43,253 nucleotides of DNA, taken from NCBI GenBank assembly GCA_964443275.1, contig CAYUCE010000013.1, forward strand, positions 1-43,253, written 5' to 3'. Shown here piece by piece: positions 30,788 to 38,959 of this stretch. This DNA is from CAYUCE01 sp964443275 (lineage in GTDB: Bacteria > Bipolaricaulota > Bipolaricaulia > CAYUCE01). Numbering within the stretch: position 1 is the stretch's first letter; every line of letters starts with the position of its first letter. A program made the position numbers and the translations under genes. Below the pieces are notes generated by a model, which was given only the letters and a program-made list of their open reading frames with translations, had not been told where the DNA came from and made no database searches.

Positions 30788-31262
30788 GGTGCTAAGCGGT
30801 TCAGCTGCAATTCAGAAATAAGAATTACCCATGGGTGTGGAATGAAATCCATAGATTCAGTTCTTACAGATGTAAGCTTGATAAGTAAGCGATGTCTTTT
30901 ACCGAGGGGAGCAAGGGGGGCTAGCATAATTGAAAAACAAGGTTATCAGGTGGTGAGAGGGATAATGGGTAAGAAAAGGAAGATTTCCCCGATGGTAGGC
31001 AGAGGAGGGGAAAACCGCTAAATCTAATGTTGGGGTTGGTGTTGGCTCCAAGATGTATGGAAACCATACGTACTACCGGATTGCATAGCCAGGCTCTGTT
31101 TAATCCTAAGACGGGAGATCTTGAAAACGGTTTGTGTTTGCGGGCAGTAATGCTTACCGGGTGAACGAAATTATATCAATAGAGGAGTTGATTAAGACTT
31201 TAGAAGTTGAGTATGAAGAGGCAGAAGTTAGCTGCCTGTAGTAGTGCATGCCTGACATTACT
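30788..31262. other. Spacer between copA and fdhD
   Basis: Upstream of the copA promoter. Contains the C-terminal relic of a nitronate monooxygenase-type gene (31095-31241) at its right end; 30788-31090 shows no recognisable frame. Confidence 0.4.
31095..31241 (+). pseudogene. C-terminal relic of a nitronate monooxygenase/2-nitropropane dioxygenase-type gene
   Basis: One frame reads ALFNPKTGDLENGL; after a one-base shift another reads FVFAGSNAYRVNEIISIEEL, then IKTLEVEYEE and TAG. The pairing NGLvFaGsNAYRVdkIisVkELi is the ending of FMN-dependent nitronate monooxygenase/FabK-type enzymes. The FMN barrel upstream is not recognisable, so only the tail survives, with a frameshift. Confidence 0.6.
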
Positions 31263-32033
31263 CTAGTCAAGAATTTCAGAGCCGCTGTAGATGTTAAATC
31301 TCTTTCCCCGTAGAAAACCTACCACTCCTAAATTATATTCTCTGGCTAATTTCACTGCTTGGGCAAGCGGGGCACTTCGGGAGACCAGGAGTGGGATTTT
31401 AGCTCTCAAGGATTTGAGTACAATATCGGAGCTTATCCTGCCGGTGGTGTAAAGCATCTTGTCATGTAAGGCAGTGCCTTCTAATAAGGCTTCTCCAATT
31501 ACCTTGTCTACCGCGTTGTGTCTGCCTATATCTTTGGCTTGAAGTAATAGATTCGCTCCTTTATCGAATAAGAAGGCATAATGGTAAGCGCCGGTGAGTT
31601 TGAAGCCGGGGGTATTTTTTCTGACCTTTCCGGGAATATCAATCAATTTTTGGGCAGAAATTTGGAGAGAGGATTTGATTTTTTCTAAATTTATATACTC
31701 AGCAGATTCGGCGCCACTTGCACATCCGGTCCATAATATTTGGGTTTCCTTATCTTTAAAACCTTGGGGTGGATTGGTAAGTTTCACTGCCGACCGGATT
31801 CTGTTTTTGTATTCATGCACTGCAATTTCTAGGATTTCATCGCTTGATTTAACAAATCCTTTTGAAAATAGATGGCCGTAGATAAAGAATTTAATCATTT
31901 CCGGAGTAAGGACCATATTTAAAGTTAAATCCGTATTTATGCTAACTTGCAAAAGACATTCCGCGACCAGATAATCGGTTACCTTTTTATATTCGCCGTT
32001 TTGATAGCGGTCTATTTTTAGTTCTTCTACCAT
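31263..32033 (-). CDS. fdhD: FdhD sulfurtransferase for formate dehydrogenase
   Basis: 256 residues of the FdhD family. Conserved parts are ECLLQVSINTDLTLNMVLTP, WTGCASGAES (one Cys, C103, where enterobacterial FdhD has a CxxC), TGAYHYAFLFDKG, the strongly conserved AKDIGRHNAVDKVIGEALL, and TTGRISSDIVLKSLRAKIPL. FdhD takes sulfur from IscS and hands it to the bis-pterin molybdenum/tungsten cofactor of formate dehydrogenase. No formate dehydrogenase gene is in the window, but the iscS gene lies about 7 kb away. Starting ATG at 32033 with AGGT close by. Confidence 0.88.
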   Translation of the reverse strand: MVEELKIDRYQNGEYKKVTDYLVAECLLQVSINTDLTLNMVLTPEMIKFFIYGHLFSKGFVKSSDEILEIAVHEYKNRIRSAVKLTNPPQGFKDKETQILWTGCASGAESAEYINLEKIKSSLQISAQKLIDIPGKVRKNTPGFKLTGAYHYAFLFDKGANLLLQAKDIGRHNAVDKVIGEALLEGTALHDKMLYTTGRISSDIVLKSLRAKIPLLVSRSAPLAQAVKLAREYNLGVVGFLRGKRFNIYSGSEILD

Positions 32034-32073
32034 GGATACCTAATTTTCCGTAATAAACATGGAACCCTGAAGG

Positions 32074-32196
32074 CTCTTCTTCGCTTCTACGTCCTCTTCT
32101 ACGCTTCTGCGAAGCTTGCGAAGCAGAGAGCTTCGAAGAAGCATAGTAGAGGTTCGGTTACCCCAGAAACCGTGGAATCCTAAAGGATTCCGCTAC
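32074..32196 (+). repeat. Dispersed repeat, copy D, with variant palindrome
   Basis: Begins with CTCTTCTTCGCTTCTACG (exact match to the complement of 2879-2896), continues with CTTCTGCGAAGC/GCTTGCGAAGC-type stems, then GCATAGTAGAG (32141-32151, as at 9539), and ends with the palindrome GGAATCCTAAAGGATTCC + GCTAC (32174-32196). Compared with the copies at 9589 and 14675, the stem has changed at paired positions so that pairing is kept. Confidence 0.6.
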
Positions 32197-32304
32197 ATCA
32201 AAAAAGACAGAACTAATAATCATGTTTTTATCCACCGGGTTAAGGACTTTGCTTGCCATGGGACGAAGTCCTCATTAACATGCTAATCTCGGTAGCTCAG
32301 CGAA

Positions 32305-32389
32305 GGGAGAGAAATTTTTCTGACGCTGGCGAATCTGTTTGACAAGCGTAAGCGGAAAGTTTGCAGCGAGGAAGAAAATTTTCTCTCCC
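32305..32389. repeat. Inverted repeat of about 17 bp around a 51-base centre
   Basis: GGGAGAGAAATTTTTCT at 32305-32321 pairs with AGAAAATTTTCTCTCCC at 32373-32389 with one mismatch. The 51-base interior has further GC-rich words. This could be a tiny non-autonomous transposable element or a structured RNA; no coding frame lies inside. Confidence 0.5.
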
Positions 32390-32439
32390 TAGAAGTAGCG
32401 TATCTAAAATGATTTTTCAAAGACTCATAAGCACTTCTC

Positions 32440-32697
32440 TCATCTTTCAGTAGCTTCTAAAATGTTTTCTCTGCTCACACCCAGGTGGGTGACCAACTGG
32501 ATGTGAGTTGGATCTATATTATGGACTAAAGCGTTCTTCTCTTTCATGGCCTGAGCGAACTTTTCTGCGCTATAGTTTTTAACGAAAAGATAATAATATT
32601 TGTGATCACCGGTTCAAATTCAAGGGACTCACGGTCCTTTAATCCTCCTACCAACAGTTTTGTATTCTGGTAATCTTCTTTTAATCTACCTACATTC
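32440..32697 (-). pseudogene. C-terminal relic of a low-specificity L-threonine aldolase gene
   Basis: Frame 1 reads RLKEDYQNTKLLVGGLKD, then PVITNIIIFSLK; after a one-base shift frame 2 continues NYSAEKFAQAMKEKNALVHN, then THIQLVTHLGVSRENILEAT and TGA. This is the end of threonine aldolase (LaeGL..., vqTNIviF, kekgvlv, iRlVTHldVsredI). The PLP-binding part is missing. Confidence 0.75.
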
Positions 32698-32948
32698 AAC
32701 TACCAAGTGCAATAATTAACTGATTTTCAGTTTCATTTTATACCGCATGTGGGGTAAGATAATCAAGTGACTTTCTTGGTCTATTGTTAAGTCGGTGGAT
32801 CGTCCCTGCAATCCTTTTTGGAAAAGGTGTTTTTGGAAATTACTACTTTCATTAAAATTACAACCTAAGCGATTTGTAAGATGAATTACCTTTATTGATT
32901 TTCGGTTATAGGTTTCAGTACAACAGCTTTTGTACTATTTTACAAATC

Positions 32949-34115
32949 ATGAATGGAAATAATTCCAAGACAGTTTTTGTTGCCATATCCGGAGGAGTCG
33001 ACTCTTCAGTTGCCGCTGCCTTGCTCAAAGAACAGGGTTTTGAGGTGGTGGGAGTCTACATGAAATGTTGGTCCGATGATCAAACTGCAGTTATTGAAGG
33101 AACAAGACCTTGGAAAAAGGACGCCGAAGATGCTCGCCAGGTCAGTAAACAGTTGGATATCCCTTTTAAGATATTTGACTTTGAGAGGGAGTATCGAGAA
33201 AAGGTCATGGATTATTTTTTCTCCGAATACAAACAGGGGCGGACCCCCAATCCTGATGTCGAATGCAACAGAGAGATCAAATTCGGCCTCTTTTTGGAGG
33301 AAAGTCTATCCCAGGGAGCAGATTTCATTGCCACAGGCCACTATGTCAAATCAGAGGTTAATCTACCTCAGAAAAAGGAGTTCTTGTCCTCCCTCGAAGC
33401 TGTGGTAAATGGTGTCCCTCTAAAAAAAGATGATATGATTTTAACGAGAGGGGATGACGACAAAAAGGATCAATCGTATTTCTTATGGCCTTTGGGCCAG
33501 GAAGAGTTGCAATATTCATTGTTTCCAATAGGGTTCTACAATAAATTCCAGGTAAGGCAGATGGCCCGAAAGCGAAAGCTGGCAACCCACGGAAAACCCG
33601 ATTCTCATGGGATTTGCTTCGTGGGAGAAGTTGACGTCCAGGATTTTCTCAGAAAAAATATTGGGACCAATGAAGGTCCTATCGTGGACCATACGGGTAA
33701 GAAAATGGGCACCCACGAAGGTTTATGGATGTATACCCTGGGTCAAAGACAAGGTTTGGGGTTACAGACCAACAAACCCTACTATGTAGCCGAACGAAAC
33801 GTAAGCTCCAACGAATTAGTAGTGGTTCCACAAGAATTAGAAGAAAAATATCTCTATGACCACCAACTCACCGTCGCCGAGATAAATTGGGGGAGAGAAA
33901 CTCCAAGCTTTCCCCTTTCATGTCAGGCACAAATCCGCTATCTCCAACCGCCCCAACTGTGTCGGGTCATCCAAGAGAGTACGAACAGTTTACGGGTTAT
34001 TTTCGATGAGCCCCAACGTGCCATAACTCCGGGCCAGAGTATCGTCTTTTACGACGGAAAGGAAGTTTTAGGTGGCGGGGTCATAATGTCGGGGATTAAT
34101 GCCACGATCTTTTAA
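32949..34115 (+). CDS. mnmA: tRNA 2-thiouridylase MnmA
   Basis: MnmA places sulfur on uridine 34 of Lys, Glu and Gln tRNAs. The PP-loop AISGGVDSSVAAALL is intact, as are NPDVECNREIKF with the first catalytic Cys and DSHGICFVGEVDVQDFL with the second; both TGHY and DKKDQSYFLWPL motifs are present. The frame opens at 32895, but the first 18 codons are not family-like, so I start at the ATG at 32949 (MNGNNSKTVFVAIS). No Shine-Dalgarno is visible there. The MKCWSDDQTAVIEGTRPWKK segment and a slightly long insert before LTRGDDDKKDQS differ from the E. coli protein. It sits alone on the plus strand, opposite the sulfur-mobilising genes that would supply it (iscS, sufS). Confidence 0.92.
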   Translation: MNGNNSKTVFVAISGGVDSSVAAALLKEQGFEVVGVYMKCWSDDQTAVIEGTRPWKKDAEDARQVSKQLDIPFKIFDFEREYREKVMDYFFSEYKQGRTPNPDVECNREIKFGLFLEESLSQGADFIATGHYVKSEVNLPQKKEFLSSLEAVVNGVPLKKDDMILTRGDDDKKDQSYFLWPLGQEELQYSLFPIGFYNKFQVRQMARKRKLATHGKPDSHGICFVGEVDVQDFLRKNIGTNEGPIVDHTGKKMGTHEGLWMYTLGQRQGLGLQTNKPYYVAERNVSSNELVVVPQELEEKYLYDHQLTVAEINWGRETPSFPLSCQAQIRYLQPPQLCRVIQESTNSLRVIFDEPQRAITPGQSIVFYDGKEVLGGGVIMSGINATIF

Positions 34116-34203
34116 TTCAGAAGCCAAGTAATAATCAGATCTAGCAAACCGAAGCCATCCTAGCACGCCTTCCTGAACGGATTTTACATTCATAAAAACG
34201 TAG

Positions 34204-34225
34204 GGTTGGGCCTCTGTGCCCAACC
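34204..34225. repeat. Perfect hairpin after mnmA
   Basis: GGTTGGGC-CTCTGT-GCCCAACC: an 8-bp perfect stem with a 6-base loop in the convergent spacer between mnmA and sufS, 88 bases after the mnmA stop. There is no T run after it on either strand. ACAGAGGCC follows and repeats part of the loop, so it resembles a dispersed palindromic repeat more than a terminator. Confidence 0.5.
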
Positions 34226-34398
34226 GAAACATGCCGGAATGACACAGAGGCCATTGTCTACATCTGGCGTATTGAACTAAGGATTATGTGATTTTGAAAC
34301 ATTCTATACATTAACATCCCTCTTGTTTTGAGTCTAATATCGATTTACAAAACCATGGATTAGACAAATTTAATGGTTAGTTTTGCCTCCTCAAACTT

Positions 34399-35607
34399 TC
34401 ATCGTTTTTTGATTTCCTTTAGGGCTTTAATCAATTTTTCAATTTCGCTGATGCTGTTGTAAACATAGAAACTGATTCTGGCCGAGGATCGAACATCCAT
34501 AAATTCGTGAGCTGGCTGAGCACAATGATGCCCGGCCCGAATTGCTATATCATACTTAGAATCGAGCCAAGTGGCTACTTCATGTGAGGTGATCCCAGCT
34601 AGATTGAAAGATAAAACACCCACCCGGTCTTCATCCGGGCCGGGTCCATATATTTCTATTCCTTTAATATCTTTCATCTCAGCAAAAGCTTTGCGGACCA
34701 GCTCATCTTCATGTTTTTTAACGTTCTCCATTCCAAGTTCGTTTAAATATTGCACTGCTGCGCCAAACCCAATCACCTCTGCGATAGGAGGTGTCCCCGC
34801 TTCAAATTTTTGAGGAAGGTCACTCCAGATCGAATTCTCTTTACCCACCGACTTTACCATTTCGCCTCCCCCAAACAAAGGTGGAATTTTTTTCAGAAGT
34901 TTCTCCCTACCATACATAATTCCCAGGCCGGTGGGACCGAGCATTTTATGGGCTGAAAAAGCTAAAAAGTCAGGATCCATTTGTTGAACGTCAACTTTCT
35001 TGTGTGGAACTAGCTGTGACCCGTCAACTAGAACCAAAGAGTCATTTCGGTGAGCGAGAGCACAGATTTCGGGGAGTGGATTTATGGTCCCCAACACATT
35101 CGAGGCTCCGGAGACGGCAACCAATGCTACATCTTTTGTGAGTTTGCTTTCAAATTCTTCCATATCAAGAATCCCCTCATGGTCAAATGCTATGTAATCG
35201 AGCAGTAGATCTCTTTGATTGGCGAGAAATTGCCAAGGAAGAAAGTTACTGTGATGCTCCATTTCGGTGAGGAGAATTTTTGAGCCTGCATCCAATTCTT
35301 GGCCCAAGGTCAAAGCAATCACGTTTATTGATTCAGTCGCATTCTTTGTAAATATGATCTCTATACTATCTTTGGCATTAATGAAGCGAGCTATTTTTTG
35401 CCGTGCTTTTTCAAATTCTTGGGTGGTATTAATCGATAAATTGTGGGTTCCTCTGTGGACGCTTGCTCCTAGTTTCCTGTAATATGTGTTCATACCTTCA
35501 ATTACCGAAGAAGGTGTAAGGGAGGTAGCGGCACTATCCAGGTAGGTTACTCCGCTGTTATTCTGATACCAGGGGAAATCCACTCTTACTTTCTCGACCT
35601 CAATCAT
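34399..35607 (-). CDS. sufS: SufS/CsdB-type cysteine desulfurase
   Basis: 402 residues of the group II desulfurases. YLDSAATSLTPSSVIEGM opens the fold, HRGTHNLS and TEMEHHSNFLPW hold PLP-contacting residues, SAHKMLGPTG carries the PLP lysine K221, and RAGHHCAQPAHE the catalytic C362. RAGHHCAQP on a short loop marks group II (SufS) as opposed to the IscS in the same cluster. It converts cysteine to alanine and a persulfide. Its partner genes sufBCD are not here, so it may serve thiI or other acceptors. It ends the minus-strand sulfur set, 150 bases after thiI. Confidence 0.92.
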   Translation of the reverse strand: MIEVEKVRVDFPWYQNNSGVTYLDSAATSLTPSSVIEGMNTYYRKLGASVHRGTHNLSINTTQEFEKARQKIARFINAKDSIEIIFTKNATESINVIALTLGQELDAGSKILLTEMEHHSNFLPWQFLANQRDLLLDYIAFDHEGILDMEEFESKLTKDVALVAVSGASNVLGTINPLPEICALAHRNDSLVLVDGSQLVPHKKVDVQQMDPDFLAFSAHKMLGPTGLGIMYGREKLLKKIPPLFGGGEMVKSVGKENSIWSDLPQKFEAGTPPIAEVIGFGAAVQYLNELGMENVKKHEDELVRKAFAEMKDIKGIEIYGPGPDEDRVGVLSFNLAGITSHEVATWLDSKYDIAIRAGHHCAQPAHEFMDVRSSARISFYVYNSISEIEKLIKALKEIKKR

Positions 35608-35757
35608 TGAAGAACCTCATCACAATATTGTCTATCAAAAGCTTTCTCAATGTTATTCTGAATTTCCGAATACCTCATAGTTAGATCATTCCAACATTAT
35701 ACAAAAAGATTCTATTTAGGTTGCTCATGCCGGATTTATAATCAAAATTACCAGGTT

Positions 35758-36966
35758 TTAGCTAATCACTTTAATCTCTGCGTTGCTCACGGCTTCATCA
35801 ACAAGGCCATCCAACCGGAGAACTTCCGCTAATTTAGTTACCCGATCAAGAGAAGGTTTAGTTTCTGGATGTTTCGGCCTCATGTAAACACAACAATCTT
35901 CTTGGGGGCGAATTGAAATGGGATAAGTGCCGATCTGTTTGGCCAGCTTCACAATTTCCTTTTTATCCCTCCCTACATTTGGTCTATAGATGGGTAGAGA
36001 GGGAGGTACGGCCTCGGAGGTGGCCCGTAGGTTCTCCAAGGTTTGGGAAGCGACCTGAGCTAGGCTATCCCCAGTGACAAGTCCCAAGGCTCCCTCATTT
36101 CTGGCAATTTCTGTGGCTATTTTCACCATGGCTCTTCTATAGAACAAAGTTCGATATTGCTTGGGCGCATCCATAATTATTTTTCTTTGCATTTTACCTA
36201 TATTAATCAGATAAAGCTTCGCCCCATTCTGCCAGGCGGAAAGGAGTTTCACCAATTCCTCAGCGTTTTTTTGAGACTCTCTTGAAGTATGGGGAAAAGT
36301 GTGGAAATGACAAAAAATTATCTTGCCCCCTCGTTTCATTATTTGCCAGGATGCCACCGGAGAATCGATACCGGCGGAGAGAAGCGCTACGACCTTTCCC
36401 GCCGTAGTTACGGGAAGTCCTCCCGGCCCTCTTCTCTTTTTCAAATAGAGAAAGGTGCGACCCGCCACGATCTCCACGAATACGATTAAATCTGGCCCCT
36501 CCAAGTCGACTTCTTTGGGAGCCGCCTTTCTTTCAAACTGTTCTTGAAGATAAGCCCCTAGCCGTTCATTTGCTTTCATGGAGGTCAAGGGAAAGGTTTT
36601 TTGAGCCCGTTTGGTCTCCACTTTAAACGACCGAAAATCCTTATCTTTTACCATTTCCCAAGCTCTTCTTTTCACATCTCTCCACTTTTGAGAAGTTATC
36701 ATTGCAAAAGAGAAGTTTTCAATTCCAAACACAACAGATAACTTCCGGTCATAGTAATTAGTTTGATATCTAGGTCCCTGACCGATTTTCACAACTATTC
36801 TACCAGGCAGTTTCCGAATCTCTCCCAAAACATCCTCACTAAGGGAACTTCTAATATTTGAAACCAATTTGTCTTCGAAAAACCCCCGATTATTGCCTTT
36901 AAGGGCGATTTCTCCGTAGTGAATCAGTATGTGAGAGGGTGCTTGTAAGGCGTCCATTCCGCTCAT
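35758..36966 (-). CDS. thiI: ThiI, tRNA 4-thiouridine sulfurtransferase
   Basis: 402 residues. A ferredoxin-like start (ILIHYGEIALKGNNRGFFED) and THUMP domain (to about 170) are followed by the PP-loop LLSAGIDSPVASW (196-207) and SLAQVASQTLENL. The C-terminal part has QEDCCVYMRPKHPETKPS. No rhodanese domain is attached, unlike E. coli ThiI, so sulfur must come by another route, probably IscS or SufS. ThiI makes 4-thiouridine at tRNA position 8 and, in some organisms, supplies sulfur for thiamine. Two in-frame ATGs three codons apart are possible starts; the first is used here. Lies between moeB and sufS, same strand. Confidence 0.92.
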   Translation of the reverse strand: MSGMDALQAPSHILIHYGEIALKGNNRGFFEDKLVSNIRSSLSEDVLGEIRKLPGRIVVKIGQGPRYQTNYYDRKLSVVFGIENFSFAMITSQKWRDVKRRAWEMVKDKDFRSFKVETKRAQKTFPLTSMKANERLGAYLQEQFERKAAPKEVDLEGPDLIVFVEIVAGRTFLYLKKRRGPGGLPVTTAGKVVALLSAGIDSPVASWQIMKRGGKIIFCHFHTFPHTSRESQKNAEELVKLLSAWQNGAKLYLINIGKMQRKIIMDAPKQYRTLFYRRAMVKIATEIARNEGALGLVTGDSLAQVASQTLENLRATSEAVPPSLPIYRPNVGRDKKEIVKLAKQIGTYPISIRPQEDCCVYMRPKHPETKPSLDRVTKLAEVLRLDGLVDEAVSNAEIKVIS

Positions 36967-37071
36967 TGTATCGCCTAAGACTCATCCATCTTAATATTAA
37001 AGGACTTAGTGTTAATTAAGTTCACAGAGGTTCACCTAGCGATAGCGGTACTTAAGGAATCCTCTGACCGG

Positions 37072-38085
37072 TCAATTTCCCAGGTAACGGGTATATAAAG
37101 ACCTGGCTTTTTCTTGGTCGTCGGTACCTTTTATTATAGCTCGCCCGTCCTGAAAGACGTTTAACTGGTAATTCTCCACGTCCAATCTGAGCATTCCCTC
37201 CACCATTTCAACTTCACCGACCTCTCCTAGTTTATCCTTAAGGGAAACCAAGTCCATCTTTTCCCTTCTGAGAGGGTTGACTTGCACAGCTTCACGGCCA
37301 CAAAGAACGGTTACCGTCTGTCCTAATTCGGCCTCTAGATATTGATAATTCCCACCTGAGCAGCATATGCATTTCTCGTTGCGTTTGATTTCAGTGTTAT
37401 CCATCCCATTCGTCCAGATGTCATAGGTGGTCAATTCCACAGGGAAGTTAACTTCTCCCAGCAATATTTTGTAAGCTCCGGTTACTTGTAATGCGGAGAT
37501 AACTTGAGGAATGGTATTGACTACCCCCGCCGTCTCACAGGTAGGTAGAGTACCCGGGGGTGGCTGATCGGGATACAGACAACGAAGACAGGGACCTTGC
37601 TCTGGAAGAATTTCCATAGTCATGCCAGTAGTTCCGATCACCGCAGCATATATCCAGGGCAATTTATGTTTGATGCAAGCATCGTTTATTAAATAGCGGG
37701 TAAGTAAGTTATCCGTACAATCACAAACCAGATCCTTCCCTTGGATAAATTTTTCTACGTTGCCGGGGTTAATATCTGTGGCCTGCGCAGAAATATTCAC
37801 CTCTGAATTTATCTTGCTTAGTTTACCCCTTAGGGCAAGTGCCTTGGGCTTACTTAAATCTTTCTCCTCCAATAGCCCAAGCCGATGAAGGTTGGTGATC
37901 TCCAGATAATCTCTGTCCACAATGGTTACCTCGCCCACCCCGCCCCGCACCAGCGCATTTGCGGTATGGGTTCCCAAGGCACCACATCCTACTATCAGAA
38001 TGGATGAGTCTTGAATTATCCGCTGGCCCTTTTTGCCGATCTGGGGGAGTGTAATTTGCCTTTGGTACCGTTCCAATAAAACCAC
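37072..38085 (-). CDS. moeB: MoeB/ThiF-type E1-like adenylyltransferase
   Basis: 337 residues. The Rossmann ATP site is VGCGALGTHTANALVRGGVG; NLHRLGLLEEKDL and DCTDNLLTRYLIND are the next conserved stretches of E1-like enzymes. A zinc site is formed by CLRCLYPD and CICCSGG, and TCETAGVVNTIPQ contains the conserved Cys of this family. It adenylates the C-terminal glycine of a ubiquitin-like sulfur carrier. The carrier is encoded directly upstream (moaD, 25 bases), so the pair forms a sulfur-transfer unit for molybdopterin/tungstopterin. The last 90 residues (VTVLCGREAVQVNP...) lack the rhodanese found in some homologues. Confidence 0.9.
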   Translation of the reverse strand: MVLLERYQRQITLPQIGKKGQRIIQDSSILIVGCGALGTHTANALVRGGVGEVTIVDRDYLEITNLHRLGLLEEKDLSKPKALALRGKLSKINSEVNISAQATDINPGNVEKFIQGKDLVCDCTDNLLTRYLINDACIKHKLPWIYAAVIGTTGMTMEILPEQGPCLRCLYPDQPPPGTLPTCETAGVVNTIPQVISALQVTGAYKILLGEVNFPVELTTYDIWTNGMDNTEIKRNEKCICCSGGNYQYLEAELGQTVTVLCGREAVQVNPLRREKMDLVSLKDKLGEVGEVEMVEGMLRLDVENYQLNVFQDGRAIIKGTDDQEKARSLYTRYLGN

Positions 38086-38110
38086 CTCTCATTATTTCAT
38101 CGGCTATTAG

Positions 38111-38383
38111 CTAACCTCCGCCAATAGGTCTGAACAAAGCAAGTGAGTCCTCTTCTTCAAGTAAGGTGTCTTTTCCCTTCAAAGTAGCAATATTTCTACC
38201 ATTTACAAAGATATTTAATCTATCTTTTATTTTACCATCTTCATCGTATATTTTTTTCTCCAGTTGGGGAATTTTATCCGTCATTTCGGCCAATGCCTCT
38301 TCAACCGATATCCCATCAGAAACAGATATAGAATTTGTTCCTGCTAACATCCTCAAATTGGAGAACAACTTGACTTCAGCCAT
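38111..38383 (-). CDS. moaD: MoaD-like ubiquitin-fold sulfur carrier
   Basis: 90 residues from the ATG at 38383 (GGAGGATGAG just upstream; the open frame begins 12 codons earlier). Beta-grasp pattern: VKLFSNLRMLAG, SVEEALAEMTDKIP, RLNIFVNGRNIATLKGKDTL, and the ending FRPIGGG with the C-terminal Gly-Gly that is thiocarboxylated. It is followed by its activating enzyme. It most likely supplies the dithiolene sulfurs of the pterin cofactor used by the AOR in this window and by formate dehydrogenase. Confidence 0.92.
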   Translation of the reverse strand: MAEVKLFSNLRMLAGTNSISVSDGISVEEALAEMTDKIPQLEKKIYDEDGKIKDRLNIFVNGRNIATLKGKDTLLEEEDSLALFRPIGGG

Positions 38384-38422
38384 CTCATCCTCCATCAGGT
38401 CCTTAAGCATGGTGGTCAAACA

Positions 38423-38941
38423 TTATAAACCAACACCGACCGAATCAGAACTTTGGCTCTCCTCTTCCATTTGAATATAATCGGAATATTTCTCCTCTAT
38501 CTCTTCCATCTCCGCCTTAATATCTTGATGGCGTTTCTGAAGGAACTGCGGTATATCTTTTTCATTCTTTTCAAGATAGTCATAAAGTGCCTCGGAGAGC
38601 CCTTCAGTTGCCAGCAAAGAGCAGTGTTTTTTAATTGGAGGTAACCCATCCAATTCATCCGCGACCTCTTTCTTAGTTATCTGTAGTGCTTCATCTATCG
38701 ATAGCCCATGGGCTAGCTCAGTGACCATCGAGGAAGTTGCGATTGCAGCCGTACACCCGAATGTCTCCCATGATATCTCACTTATCCTTCCCTTTTCTCC
38801 TTCATCTTGATCTATTTTTACATAAATCCACATTACATCCCCACAAATTGGATTCCCCACTTTACCTACTCCGTCCGGGTTATCCATTCTGTACTGATTC
38901 TTGGGATTCTTAAAATGCTCCATCACTTTTTCAGAATACAT
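38423..38941 (-). CDS. iscU: IscU Fe-S scaffold protein with C-terminal extension
   Basis: 172 residues. Scaffold ligands are C33 in NPICGD (with Asp35), C63 in FGCTAAIA and C107 in KKHCSLLA (H106 next to it). These are the three conserved Cys and the Asp of IscU. The chain continues about 35 residues past the usual end as an acidic helix (EMEEIEEKYSDYIQMEEES) and a short tail. The function of the extension is unknown; it may interact with the MoaD/MoeB or IscS proteins. It follows iscS by 18 bases. Confidence 0.93.
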   Translation of the reverse strand: MYSEKVMEHFKNPKNQYRMDNPDGVGKVGNPICGDVMWIYVKIDQDEGEKGRISEISWETFGCTAAIATSSMVTELAHGLSIDEALQITKKEVADELDGLPPIKKHCSLLATEGLSEALYDYLEKNEKDIPQFLQKRHQDIKAEMEEIEEKYSDYIQMEEESQSSDSVGVGL

Positions 38942-38959
38942 CTATCTCACCTCATAAGT

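Larger units (their letters stand above)
32034..32948. other. Large spacer with repeats and a dead threonine aldolase gene
   Basis: Over 900 bases without an intact gene. From left to right: dispersed repeat copy D with palindrome (32074-32196), a 17-bp inverted repeat (32305-32389), and the threonine aldolase relic (32440-32697). The last 200 bases before mnmA hold nothing I can name. Confidence 0.5.

Noticed and set aside
32288..32304. tRNA-like D-arm word (GGTAGCTCAG)
   Set aside because: No acceptor or anticodon stem can be formed around it; downstream sequence is an inverted repeat.
32605..32630. T-loop-like GGTTCAAATTC
   Set aside because: Stem does not pair, and the segment reads as part of the threonine aldolase relic.
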